Of a stretch of 64,000 nucleotides of DNA, positions 28,301-36,431 are shown one piece after another. The DNA lies in the NCBI RefSeq assembly GCF_014332515.1, contig NZ_VFSD01000007.1, forward strand, positions 1 through 64,000, in the 5' to 3' direction. The notes beneath the pieces are model-generated. The model was not told the origin of the DNA. It saw only the letters and a program-made list of their open reading frames with translations, and did no database searches. Each line of letters starts with the position of its first letter. Within the stretch, counting starts at the first letter, position 1. The position numbers were made by a program, and so were the translations under genes. This stretch comes from Pontibacter beigongshangensis. Lineage in GTDB: Bacteria; Bacteroidota; Bacteroidia; Cytophagales; Hymenobacteraceae.

Positions 28301-30028
28301 GACTTCGGCAACAGTACTTCCTACATGTACTTAGTGCCACGCAACGGCACCGACGGCCGCGTGCGCTACTCCATCCGGAACGGCAGCGCCCCGGCGCAAC
28401 AAATTAATTGTGCCATCACGCTTTCTACCAACACCTGGGTGCATATAGCTGTTACATTGTCTGGCAACGTGGGTATTATGTACATCAATGGCAGAGAGGT
28501 GGGCCGCAATAATAACATGACCCTGAAGCCTTCTGACCTGGGCTTCACAGAGAACAATTATATTGGCAAGTCGCAGTTTCCGAACGACCCGAACTTCAGG
28601 GGCCTGATAGATGAGTTTCGGATTTACAGCAAGGCGCTCAGCCCGGAAGACATCCAGGGGTTGCTGAACCCTACTTTCGAACAAAGCATCACCTTTAGTC
28701 CACTGCCGCAGAAAGAGGTTGGGGATCCTGATTTTGCCCTGACCGCCGCAGCCAGTTCAGGCCTGCCGGTGACCTACGCAAGCTCTCACCCTGAGGTAGC
28801 CACTGTAGAAGACGGTATGGTTAAAATTGTTGGAGCTGGCACCACCACGATCACTGCCTCACAGGCAGGCAACGCAAACTACGAAGCCGCTGCCGCCGTG
28901 TCGCAGGTGCTGACGGTTGTGCAGAAGTGGCAGGAAATAAGCTTTGCCCCGCTTGAAGAAAAACTCCTGGGCGCTGCTGACTTTGCACTTGCTGCTACTG
29001 CATCTTCGGGGCTGCCGGTTTTGTACGAGAGCTCTAACCCGGCCGTAGCCACGGTAGTAGAAGGCCTGGTACAATTGGTAGGCGCAGGCACGACTACTAT
29101 CACCGCCACACAACCCGGAAACAATGTTTACGCTCCCGCAGCGCCTGTGTCGCAAGAGCTAACGGTGAGTCAGAAAGCTCAGTTCATTACGTTTGCATCG
29201 CTTCCGGAGGTGTCGCTGGGTGAGCCTGATTTCAGCATTTCGGCAATTGCCAGCTCAGGGCTTCCGGTTGTTTTCAGCAGCTCAAATCCTGCTGTTGCTA
29301 CTGTTACCAATGGCATTGTTTCCATTAAAGGAGCAGGCACCACTGTCATCACTGCCACGCAGGCAGGTAACAACGAGTACGGCCCGGCGCCAGATGTGGC
29401 GCATACCCTGGTGGTTGCCTCCGATACGCAGGCGCCAACCGTGCCACAGCAACTTACAGCTGATAAAACGAACAAGCACAAAGTGGCTTTAGCCTGGCAG
29501 CCGTCTAACGACAACATCGCTGTAACCGGTTACGATGTGTATCAGAATGGCGTAAAGCTGGTTACACTACCGGCAACTGCAACAAGTTACCTGACAGAGC
29601 GTCCGTTTGGCAGAGATGTTTATGTGTTTTTTGTGAAAGCCTTTGATGCGGCAGGTAATGTATCGGCCGCAAGCAACAGGGTCGCATCATCTAACGGGCC
29701 TTATGATGAGCAGCTGCTCACCATTTACGATGGTACAGAGACTATTAGCCATACAGCTACTGCAGCTTTGAAGATTGGCACAGAAGGCTTCGAAACCTAT
29801 CCGAACCCGACGCAGGGCAGAGTAAACGTAAGTGTAAACAATCTGCAGGATGGAGCCATCACGATTTCTGTTTACAACACGGCAGGCGGATTAGTGCAGC
29901 AATTTACCGACGTGAAACAGGGTGCTTACCAGAAAGAGCTTAACCTGGAACACCTGGTGGCGGGTATGTACCACATCAGAGTGAGCGTAGGTAACTTCTC
30001 GCAGGCAAAATCTATCCTGAAAAGATAA
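25316..30028 (+). CDS. Modular T9SS-secreted GH5 glycanase with three extra Ig-like repeats
   Basis: 1570 residues, a clear paralogue of the preceding gene. Signal peptide, N-terminal beta domain (to about 178), GH5 (180-491; Glu315 in LMNEPYGM, Glu427 in GEYGIPD), Ig-like (495-578), CBM6-like (579-727), two FnIII (728-910) and LamG (910-1118). It then has three consecutive bacterial Ig-like repeats (about 1125-1366, each with SSGLPV, AGTTTITA and PxVAT), another FnIII (1368-1460) and the type IX sorting domain (1492-1570). The extra 330-odd residues act as a spacer between the binding domains and the surface anchor. Start 25319 is equally possible (MM). Two strong hairpins follow the stop. 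Confidence 0.92.
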   Translation: MMKTLICSLVLLVCLGFSARAQEAETTHVWEFDAPVVNKKSEGWEAINYSNPNTVDGILHLTADAGLGYPDLEYKLQPGDVIDPAVSKQIVIRLKNGTSSRRCRFYWVKNGVQVRHDFLVSVQDTEFKEYVIDLSHDSRWSGTLQSIRFEIPMPVPSNSTGTIVSIDYIKLLKAPAAPAPMPAITPAPFGVNLAGGDFANDDYQYPHAAELDYFKEKGLTLMRIPFKWERLQPELNGAFSERDLNDLRNIVWAARTRGIWVLLDMHNYGRRKVNDVTTVIGNPGVSVADAANAWRMIAEEFKDFGNIYAYGLMNEPYGMTKHTPWVNIAQGMIDAIRTVDTHTPIMVGGESYSSAARWQTESDNLRGLVDPADDLIFEAHVYFDNDASGSYSKSYDEEKASPTTGVNRLKPFVDWLKKYNLRGFVGEYGIPDNDVRWLTVLDQTLAYMKENNLNGTYWAAGSRWGTHKMSVHPNNNGSDRLQMQVLEKYHYADAPAPQPQITSPYAANYNVNSNVSYQLKATNNPTSFTVTGLPAGLTYNSSSNLITGIMPDGVHTVQLSATNASGTGNIREVELRGMRLTLPGVVEAEHYNDGGNNVGYFDTTVGNSGNAAYRHDDVDLRTTATPGNFAVNTTASGEWLKYTVNVEQEGSYSVKLRYATSTADASGVVNFKLNGAALTADATLEPTTNRDTWQEASLELPVLAAGVHTLELHVVSEGFDIDRFTFRVNTAPDAPAGLTAAAFGSSKVQLNWSAVEGAASYTLKRAATENGTYEVIAQGLTDTSYEDENLAPETSYYYMVSGTNLVGEGPNSAMVSVTTAAFTIPAAVEGLSGVTGENLVTLSWTAMPDVASYNIKRAVVSGGGYEVVGTTAEPAFVDGTVTNGTTYYYVVSATNALGEGSNSHEFAATPGSGRVGYWAFNETSGSTATDIWSSQVATLEAEASFAAGRQGNALSLTGTAASYAKLPEGIVSTLDDFTISGWVRPSANTNWGRLFDFGNSTSYMYLVPRNGTDGRVRYSIRNGSAPAQQINCAITLSTNTWVHIAVTLSGNVGIMYINGREVGRNNNMTLKPSDLGFTENNYIGKSQFPNDPNFRGLIDEFRIYSKALSPEDIQGLLNPTFEQSITFSPLPQKEVGDPDFALTAAASSGLPVTYASSHPEVATVEDGMVKIVGAGTTTITASQAGNANYEAAAAVSQVLTVVQKWQEISFAPLEEKLLGAADFALAATASSGLPVLYESSNPAVATVVEGLVQLVGAGTTTITATQPGNNVYAPAAPVSQELTVSQKAQFITFASLPEVSLGEPDFSISAIASSGLPVVFSSSNPAVATVTNGIVSIKGAGTTVITATQAGNNEYGPAPDVAHTLVVASDTQAPTVPQQLTADKTNKHKVALAWQPSNDNIAVTGYDVYQNGVKLVTLPATATSYLTERPFGRDVYVFFVKAFDAAGNVSAASNRVASSNGPYDEQLLTIYDGTETISHTATAALKIGTEGFETYPNPTQGRVNVSVNNLQDGAITISVYNTAGGLVQQFTDVKQGAYQKELNLEHLVAGMYHIRVSVGNFSQAKSILKR

Positions 30029-30035
30029 GGAGACT

Positions 30036-30068
30036 CCTCTACAGGAACGGCACCCGTTCCTGTAGAGG
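30036..30068 (+). terminator. Hairpin 1 after the second large GH5
   Basis: Perfect 15-bp stem CCTCTACAGGAACGG / CCGTTCCTGTAGAGG with a CAC loop, seven bases after the stop. Confidence 0.75.
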
Positions 30069-30080
30069 CGCTCATGCATC

Positions 30081-30119
30081 AAGCACAAAAGCCAGGCAAC
30101 TTGCCTGGCTTTTGTGCTT
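30081..30119 (+). terminator. Hairpin 2 after the second large GH5
   Basis: Perfect 19-bp stem AAGCACAAAAGCCAGGCAA / TTGCCTGGCTTTTGTGCTT around a single C. The A/T-rich arms make it usable in either direction. Confidence 0.8.
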
Positions 30120-30235
30120 TTGGTCAGGTCAGCTGCCGGTTAAGAGGCAGTTTTTTATAACTGATACTAAGGCACAGCGCAGCATCACTTAGTACCGTCA
30201 GGGCATTAGCAGAGCGGTAAGGGGCCGGAAGTGTA

Positions 30236-30287
30236 AATTATTCTAATCAATAACACCCTCCGGAGACCTCTTCTCCTGCTGCTGCTC
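30236..30287 (-). repeat. CAG-element, minus orientation
   Basis: AATTATTCTAATCAATAAC tail, CCCTCCGGAG core and three to four CTG units. Confidence 0.8.
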
Positions 30288-30360
30288 CGGCTGCTTTGCG
30301 ACAAGATTTACGAGCCTAGACTTAGTGCGCCACAAACAATGGCTTGCCGGCTATCAGAGC

Positions 30361-30420
30361 AATTATTCTAATCAAAATTAGCCTCCAAGATGCCTCTGCT
30401 GCTGCTGCTGCTGCTACTGC
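30361..30420 (-). repeat. CAG-element, minus orientation
   Basis: AATTATTCTAATCAAAATTA tail, degenerate GCCTCCAAGA core, about six CTG units and a CTACTGC end. Confidence 0.8.
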
Positions 30421-30961
30421 TAAAGAACCGTCCGTTAATCCTGCCTGCATCACTTGTGTCGCCAGCAGGTTTACGATGCAATAGGTTTGCGTTGGCTGGT
30501 AAGAGGCTGTTTATAGAACACGACCATCAGCTATAAAAGCAGCCCCAGGGTCGTTGTAACAAACCTGTCCGGGATAATTGTGCGGGTGCTGCTAACGCTT
30601 GTTCTTTTTTTCAGGAAAAAAATAGCCTTAATTAGCCTTTATAATACATTGTAGAAATATTGATTTATGGTAAATATGCCCTGGCGCTAAGGAACGGTGA
30701 ATACTGGCGGTAGCTGTTGTTTGGAAGCCTGCTATTTTCAGGATAAGAGGTGGAGCCCGGGTAATGTTATTTATGGCAATAGGGTCTAAAAGCTTGAAAA
30801 AAGCTGTTGTGGTGTTTGTATGAGGTGATCAAAGGAGATGATAATAGCTCCCGTAGCAGCTTTTTCGTCGGGTTAGCTTGGGTGTTGTTGATGCGTATGC
30901 CATTTTAAATGCATCCCAAATAATTGCTTTCAGGTCCTTATATATTCTGTTCTGGTGATGA

Positions 30962-30975
30962 TAGGAATGTCTGAA
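30962..30975 (+). promoter_or_regulatory. TAGGAATGTC-type motif
   Basis: TAGGAATGTCTGAA about 205 bp before the GH5 ATG at 31179. Identity with the 16888 site extends to TGAATC. Confidence 0.45.
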
Positions 30976-31178
30976 TCGAAAAGGTTTAGCTTTTATATAG
31001 ATTATCGTTTCTCTAGTTTTAATCAACCAATCAGGAGAACAACCATTCATAAGCTTTATAACCGTGCTGCAGTTGCTTCCGCGATGAGGCGCTATGGGTG
31101 AACAGTGGCTTTGCTGCTCCTGAACCTTGGTTTAATACTTCTTGAAATTTTATATTATTCCTGTTAAATAAAGCTATT

Positions 31179-32234
31179 ATGATCAGATTATGGATGTGTG
31201 CCTTTGCTGTTCTCTTCATTAGTGTCAGTTGCAGGGCACAACGCCCGGCAATGCCTGCCCTGGAGCCTGCTCCTTTCGGAGTGAATCTGGCTGGGGCAGA
31301 GTTTGGCAAAATTGACGGCAAGGAATATGGTTATCCTACAAAAGAAGAGCTGGACTATTTTAAATCAAAGGACCTGACCTTGTTCCGCCTGCCTTTTAAA
31401 TGGGAACGGATCCAACCGGAACTGAACGGCGGCCTCGATGCGGAGGAACTGGCAAAGATGCGGGAGTTTGTGGATGAGGCGCGCAAGCGTGGGCTCTGGG
31501 TTATCCTGGACATGCATAACTATGGCAGAAGGCACATGAGCGGCAAGTCTTACATTATCGGGGAGCCGGAACTGTCGATAGCGCATGTGGCCGATGCCTG
31601 GCAAAAGCTGGCAACAGAATTTAAAAGCTACGACAACATCTGGGCTTATGGCATCATGAACGAGCCCCACGACATGCTGGCGTCAACCCCCTGGTTTAAT
31701 ATCGCACAGGGAATAATAACCAGCATCAGGCGCGTGGATAAAAAGACGGCTATTGCCGTAGGCGGCGACAGCTGGAGCTCGGCAGCCAGGTGGCAAACCG
31801 AGAGCGCTAACCTGAAGAACCTGAAAGACCCCGGCAAAAACCTGATTTTTGAGGCCCATGTTTACTTCGACAGAGATGCCTCGGGCGCCTACAAAAACTC
31901 ATACGAAGAAGAACTGACAACGCCTGCTACAGGCGTAGAACGGGTAACACCGTTTATAAACTGGCTCAAAGAAAATAACTTCCGGGGCTTTATCGGGGAG
32001 TATGGTGTGCCGGCAGAGGACGAACGGTGGCTGGTGGTGCTGGACAACATGCTGGCGCACCTCCAGCAAAACCATGTGAACGGTACTTACTGGGCTGCTG
32101 GCCCAAGGTGGGGAAAGTACCGCCTGTCGGTAGAGCCGCGCAACGGAGAGGATCGTCCGCAAATGAAGGTGCTCGAAAAATATACTTACGCAGAGCCCTT
32201 GCCATCTGCCATGGGCAGGAAGAAAAGCAAATAA
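31179..32234 (+). CDS. Single-domain GH5 glycanase
   Basis: 351 residues. Signal peptide (SVSCRAQ) with a Cys in SVSCRA that might serve as a lipobox. The rest is a GH5 barrel (about 26-335) of the same subgroup as the two large enzymes: PFGVNLAGAEFG, FKWERIQPELNG, LDMHNYGRR, acid/base Glu162 in IMNEPHDML and nucleophile Glu274 in GEYGVPAEDERW. The short basic tail (GRKKSK) resembles that of the GH5 part of the 40212 fusion. It probably works in the periplasm or at the membrane on oligosaccharides already cut by the T9SS paralogues. Substrate is not readable from sequence. Confidence 0.92.
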   Translation: MIRLWMCAFAVLFISVSCRAQRPAMPALEPAPFGVNLAGAEFGKIDGKEYGYPTKEELDYFKSKDLTLFRLPFKWERIQPELNGGLDAEELAKMREFVDEARKRGLWVILDMHNYGRRHMSGKSYIIGEPELSIAHVADAWQKLATEFKSYDNIWAYGIMNEPHDMLASTPWFNIAQGIITSIRRVDKKTAIAVGGDSWSSAARWQTESANLKNLKDPGKNLIFEAHVYFDRDASGAYKNSYEEELTTPATGVERVTPFINWLKENNFRGFIGEYGVPAEDERWLVVLDNMLAHLQQNHVNGTYWAAGPRWGKYRLSVEPRNGEDRPQMKVLEKYTYAEPLPSAMGRKKSK

Positions 32235-32543
32235 GCAAACAGTACCTGTCCTTAACATGGCCAGGAACCTGGCAATCAGGTAAGGTAATATTTAGCCATA
32301 TAACAACGGTTGTAAATAGTGTCTATTAAAGAATAATTCAGGAACAGAGGCAGTCATCATCTCCTCTGCCGCTTCAGGTGGCCTGTGTGTAGTTTCAGCA
32401 CTTGCAGATATAATTATAATATTAAGTCTGCTTTGTTTACGGCTATTAATTGCCATTTGGGGCTGGCGGTCGTGTGCCAGGCAGCAGTTGTCAATGATTT
32501 AAAAAAACTGATAGCCAGGCTTGAATTAATTTAATATTGATTT

Positions 32544-32557
32544 CAGGAATGTCATAA
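32544..32557 (+). promoter_or_regulatory. TAGGAATGTC-type motif, variant
   Basis: CAGGAATGTCATAA, about 690 bp upstream of the second susC and 240 bp before the next site. Confidence 0.35.
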
Positions 32558-32783
32558 AATGTTGTTAGAGTTGTGCTGCTAATGCGGGTGTGTTAAACAG
32601 GAGCGTCGGGATGAGCAGGATCTGGAGGGCTATAAATAGGGGGGCTTGCGAAGGTTTAAGCTGGATTTAGCGCCTATCCATCATCTTTTGTGTTGCCTGC
32701 TTTAATAATTTATCTTTATTTACTGCCAAATGATGTAGGCGACAAAGGTGCAGAAGCAGGTAGTATGAACAGCTCCTGAATGG

Positions 32784-32797
32784 TAGGAATGTCTAAA
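32784..32797 (+). promoter_or_regulatory. TAGGAATGTC-type motif
   Basis: TAGGAATGTCTAAA, about 445 bp upstream of the second susC, the same 14 bases as at 9202. Confidence 0.4.
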
Positions 32798-33242
32798 CTG
32801 AATATTTTTAGATGTATAATTTATTTTTAAATAAATAGCTTTAAATCGTCAAACTATTTATTGAAATGGAGGGCAGACTTGATGGGCCTGCTAAAGTACT
32901 TTCCGGTTGCAGGGATTTATCGCTTTAGCGCAGTAACAACAAACCAGATTTTATGATTTCCTACCTGTTTAATACCAGGTTCAGGTTGGAGGCAGAAAAA
33001 CCGCACCGTCAGGAGTAGCATCCGGCCGGAAAGTTTTTTGGCCTGTATTGGACAGCGTTGCCTGTTTGAAACAGATGCTTTTGCCGGTTATAAGTCGAGG
33101 AGGGGCCCGGATAACCGAATTTTATTTTTTTATTCATACAAATGTTAGTTAGCAAGTTCGTGTAGCTTGCTGCAGCGCTTCAAATTCATGCAGATACCAA
33201 TAATTAAAAGTATTCAACTATCAACCACTTAATATTTTCTCT

Positions 33243-36200
33243 ATGCATAAAATAATTACGCTCCGACTTGGCAAATTCGGGCTGGCTTCAGCGATGGTTT
33301 GCCTTAGTCTTTCGGGAGGCGCTTACAGCCTGGAGGGACGTGCTCCGGCTGTCGATGCTTCCCATTTCTCGCTCCGCGGTAATGAGGCAAACGCTGAAAT
33401 TGGAATACTGGAACTGACAGTTTCAGCTGCTATTGATGTTAGAGGTAAAGTAGTAGACAGTAAGGGAGAACCGTTGCCGGGCGTAAACGTGCTGGTGAAA
33501 GGAACAACGGTTGGTACAACTACTAATATAGAGGGTGAATTCTCTTTGTCTGTGCCGGATAATAACTCGGTCCTGGTTTTCTCTTTTGTTGGTTTTATGG
33601 CTAAAGAAGTGGTAGTGGGCAACCAGGCGGTACTGAATGTAACCTTAGACTCCGATCAGAGGGTGCTGGACGAAGTGATTGTGGTGGGCTATGGCACTCA
33701 GAAGAAAACGCATGCTACCGGTGCTGTGTCAATGGTTACAGTGGATGAGCAGCTCTCAAGCCGTGCCGTGCCTAACGTGTCTTCCGGCCTGGCAGGCCTC
33801 GTTCCAGGTTTGGCTGCTACGCAGTCTACCGGTATGGCTGGCCGCAACCAGGCAAGCCTGGTTATTCGCGGTCTGGGAACTGTGAATAATAGCAGCCCGC
33901 TGGTGGTGGTAGACGGTATGCCCGATGTGGATATCAACCGGATCGATATGAATGATGTGGAAAGCATCTCTGTGCTTAAAGATGCGGCCTCTGCCGCTAT
34001 TTATGGTACAAGAGGGGCTAACGGTGTAATTCTGATCACCACGAAATCAGGCAGGGGCAAGCAGCCAAGCATCAACTTCACCAGCACCAATGCGTTCGAG
34101 ACTCCTACCAAGGCCTACGATTTTATGTCGGACTATGCCCGTGCACTCTCAGTGCACCAGCGGGCATCGGCCGTGAATACGCTGCCTGAAAACACCACCT
34201 TCCGAAACGGCACCATTGACCAATGGATGGCCATGGGCATGATAGACCCGGTAAGATACCCCAACACCGACTGGTGGGATGTGATGATGCGCACGGGCTC
34301 TATTCAGCGCCACAACCTGTCTGCATCTGGCGGAACAGACCAGTCTAACTTCTACATTTCGGTAGGGGTGCTGGACCAGAAGGGCCTGCAGATCAACAAC
34401 GACTACAAACAGTACAATGCCCGCATCAACTACGATTACAAAGTGCGGCAGAACATGAATGTGGGAGTTAAGCTGAACGGCAACACCTCCAGGTTCGATT
34501 ATTCATTTGGCGAGGGCTTTACCGATGGGGGTACAAGCAGTGGCTACGACATGCAGTTTGCTGTTGCCGGCATCCTGCCTTACGACCCGGTTACAGGGCA
34601 TTATGGCGGGGTGATGGCATATGGTGAAGACCCGCAGGCGTTTAACCCTTACACTGTTTTCCAGAACAACATGACCAAGCAGGACCGCCAGGAGGCGAAC
34701 GCAACCATGTTCCTGGACTGGTCTCCTATCAAAGGCTTAACGGCGCGTGTGGACTATGCCGTAAACTACAACAACCAGTTCCGCAGAAGGGCCGATATGC
34801 CTAACCGGGCATTCAACTTCCAAACCAACACCTATGGCAGCCGGGTATACGTAGGCCCTAACGCGCCTGTGCAGAACTTTACCGACACTGGTTACAAGAC
34901 CATGTTTACCGGCAGGTTAGACTATACCAAGAACTTTGGCTCAAATCATGAGTTCAGGGCTCTGGCAGTGTATAGCGAAGAATACTGGAATGTGCGTTCA
35001 CAGTCAAGCTCAAGAAACGACCGCCTGCATCCATCGCTTAAAGAGATTGATGCCGCTCTCACAGATGTTCAGACTACGGGCGGTAACTCAAGCGCAGAGG
35101 GACTTAGGTCTTACGTTGGCCGTTTAAACTATGCCGCTTTTGATAAGTACCTGTTCGAGGCGTCTTTCCGCTACGACGGATCATCTAAATTCCTCGATGG
35201 CCATCGCTATGGTTTCTTCCCTTCTGGCTCGGTAGGATGGCGGTTCATGGAAGAAAGCTTTATTAACTCATGGGCTGGCCGTGTGCTGAGCGATGGCAAG
35301 CTGCGTGTGTCTTATGGTAGCTTAGGCAATAACAGCGGCGTGGGCCGCTACGAGCAGCAGGAGATCCTTACTACTAGCAATTACATGGTTGGCGGTAATA
35401 TCGTGAAAGGATTTGCCTACAGCCAGATGGTAAACCGGAACCTGTCGTGGGAAAAAACAAATGTGTTCAACCTGGGTTTGGAGCTAGGGTTCCTGAACAA
35501 CCGCTTAACGGCTGAGGTCGATTACTACGACCGTCTGACTACCGGCATGAACCGTCCTTCTGACTTGTCTATTCACCTGAGAGGCGCCTACAATCCGCCA
35601 CGCAGAAACATCGGTAACCTCCGCAACCGGGGCATCGAAACCAACCTGACCTGGAGAGACAAAATTGGGGAGGTAAGCTATGGTGCCAGGCTGAATGCCT
35701 CTTTCAATACCACTACGCTGGAGCTCTGGAACGAATTTCTTGGCAGGGGCTGGGTGTTTATAGATATGCCCTACCACTTCCTGTATACCTATGAGGATAT
35801 GGGGATAGCACAAACCTGGCAGGATATCTACAACGCGACACCGCAAGGCGCGTCACCAGGCGACATTCTTCGCAAAGACCTGAACGGCGATGGCCGCATT
35901 GATGACAACGACAGGAAAGCAGACCCTAAAGTGCAGCGTGACCGACCAACCACAAACTTTGCCCTGAACACCAATGTGGCCTGGAAAAACTTTGACCTGG
36001 TTGTTTTCCTGCAGGGCTCTGCCGGACGCAAGGATTACTGGCTCAATAACCATAATACCGTGAACCTGCCATCAAGCCGCTACGCCTCTACCTGGGAGCA
36101 CTGGAATAACCCCTGGTCTGTGGAGAACAGAGATGGGCTGTGGCCACGCCTGAACGGCACTTCGAACCAGGTGGAGACAACCTTCTGGCTGGATGATATG

Positions 36201-36416
36201 AGCTTCCTGCGCATCAAGAACATGCAGTTTGGTTATAACCTGCCTAAAGCATTGCTAGGCCGGGTTGGGGTAAAAGGCCTGCGTGTGTTCGGATCTGCCG
36301 AGAACCTGGCAACCTTCACTTCTTTCCGTGGGCTCGATCCGGAAAAAGAAGGAAACAGAAACGATCTGTACCCGATTGTTAAATCATATTCACTTGGTAT
36401 TAACCTGAGTCTTTAA
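33243..36416 (+). CDS. SusC/RagA-family TonB-linked outer membrane receptor
   Basis: 1057 residues. Signal peptide, an extra 35-residue low-similarity stretch, then the carboxypeptidase-like domain (about 65-145; DSKGEPLPGVNVLVKG), the link DEVIVVGYGTQKKTHATGAV, the plug (about 155-265; LVIRGLGTVN, AIYGTRGANGVILITTKSG) and the barrel. It pairs with the SusD encoded 15 bp later and forms a four-gene surface operon with the two lipoproteins after that. It differs enough from the first SusC (2689) that the two pairs probably take up different oligosaccharides. Confidence 0.97.
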   Translation: MHKIITLRLGKFGLASAMVCLSLSGGAYSLEGRAPAVDASHFSLRGNEANAEIGILELTVSAAIDVRGKVVDSKGEPLPGVNVLVKGTTVGTTTNIEGEFSLSVPDNNSVLVFSFVGFMAKEVVVGNQAVLNVTLDSDQRVLDEVIVVGYGTQKKTHATGAVSMVTVDEQLSSRAVPNVSSGLAGLVPGLAATQSTGMAGRNQASLVIRGLGTVNNSSPLVVVDGMPDVDINRIDMNDVESISVLKDAASAAIYGTRGANGVILITTKSGRGKQPSINFTSTNAFETPTKAYDFMSDYARALSVHQRASAVNTLPENTTFRNGTIDQWMAMGMIDPVRYPNTDWWDVMMRTGSIQRHNLSASGGTDQSNFYISVGVLDQKGLQINNDYKQYNARINYDYKVRQNMNVGVKLNGNTSRFDYSFGEGFTDGGTSSGYDMQFAVAGILPYDPVTGHYGGVMAYGEDPQAFNPYTVFQNNMTKQDRQEANATMFLDWSPIKGLTARVDYAVNYNNQFRRRADMPNRAFNFQTNTYGSRVYVGPNAPVQNFTDTGYKTMFTGRLDYTKNFGSNHEFRALAVYSEEYWNVRSQSSSRNDRLHPSLKEIDAALTDVQTTGGNSSAEGLRSYVGRLNYAAFDKYLFEASFRYDGSSKFLDGHRYGFFPSGSVGWRFMEESFINSWAGRVLSDGKLRVSYGSLGNNSGVGRYEQQEILTTSNYMVGGNIVKGFAYSQMVNRNLSWEKTNVFNLGLELGFLNNRLTAEVDYYDRLTTGMNRPSDLSIHLRGAYNPPRRNIGNLRNRGIETNLTWRDKIGEVSYGARLNASFNTTTLELWNEFLGRGWVFIDMPYHFLYTYEDMGIAQTWQDIYNATPQGASPGDILRKDLNGDGRIDDNDRKADPKVQRDRPTTNFALNTNVAWKNFDLVVFLQGSAGRKDYWLNNHNTVNLPSSRYASTWEHWNNPWSVENRDGLWPRLNGTSNQVETTFWLDDMSFLRIKNMQFGYNLPKALLGRVGVKGLRVFGSAENLATFTSFRGLDPEKEGNRNDLYPIVKSYSLGINLSL

Positions 36417-36431
36417 AAAAGCTTACTTGTC

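Larger units (their letters stand above)
30029..31178. other. Intergenic region downstream of the second large GH5
   Basis: 1150 bp with two strong hairpins (30036-30068, 30081-30119), two minus CAG-elements (30236, 30361) and a TAGGAATGTCTGAA site (30962). From 30440 to 30950 I see nothing beyond A/T-rich DNA. Confidence 0.6.
32235..33242. other. Intergenic region upstream of the second susC
   Basis: 1008 bp, A/T-rich, with no gene and no CAG-element. It carries two motif sites (32544, 32784). The susC promoter is presumably within the last 450 bp. Confidence 0.45.
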
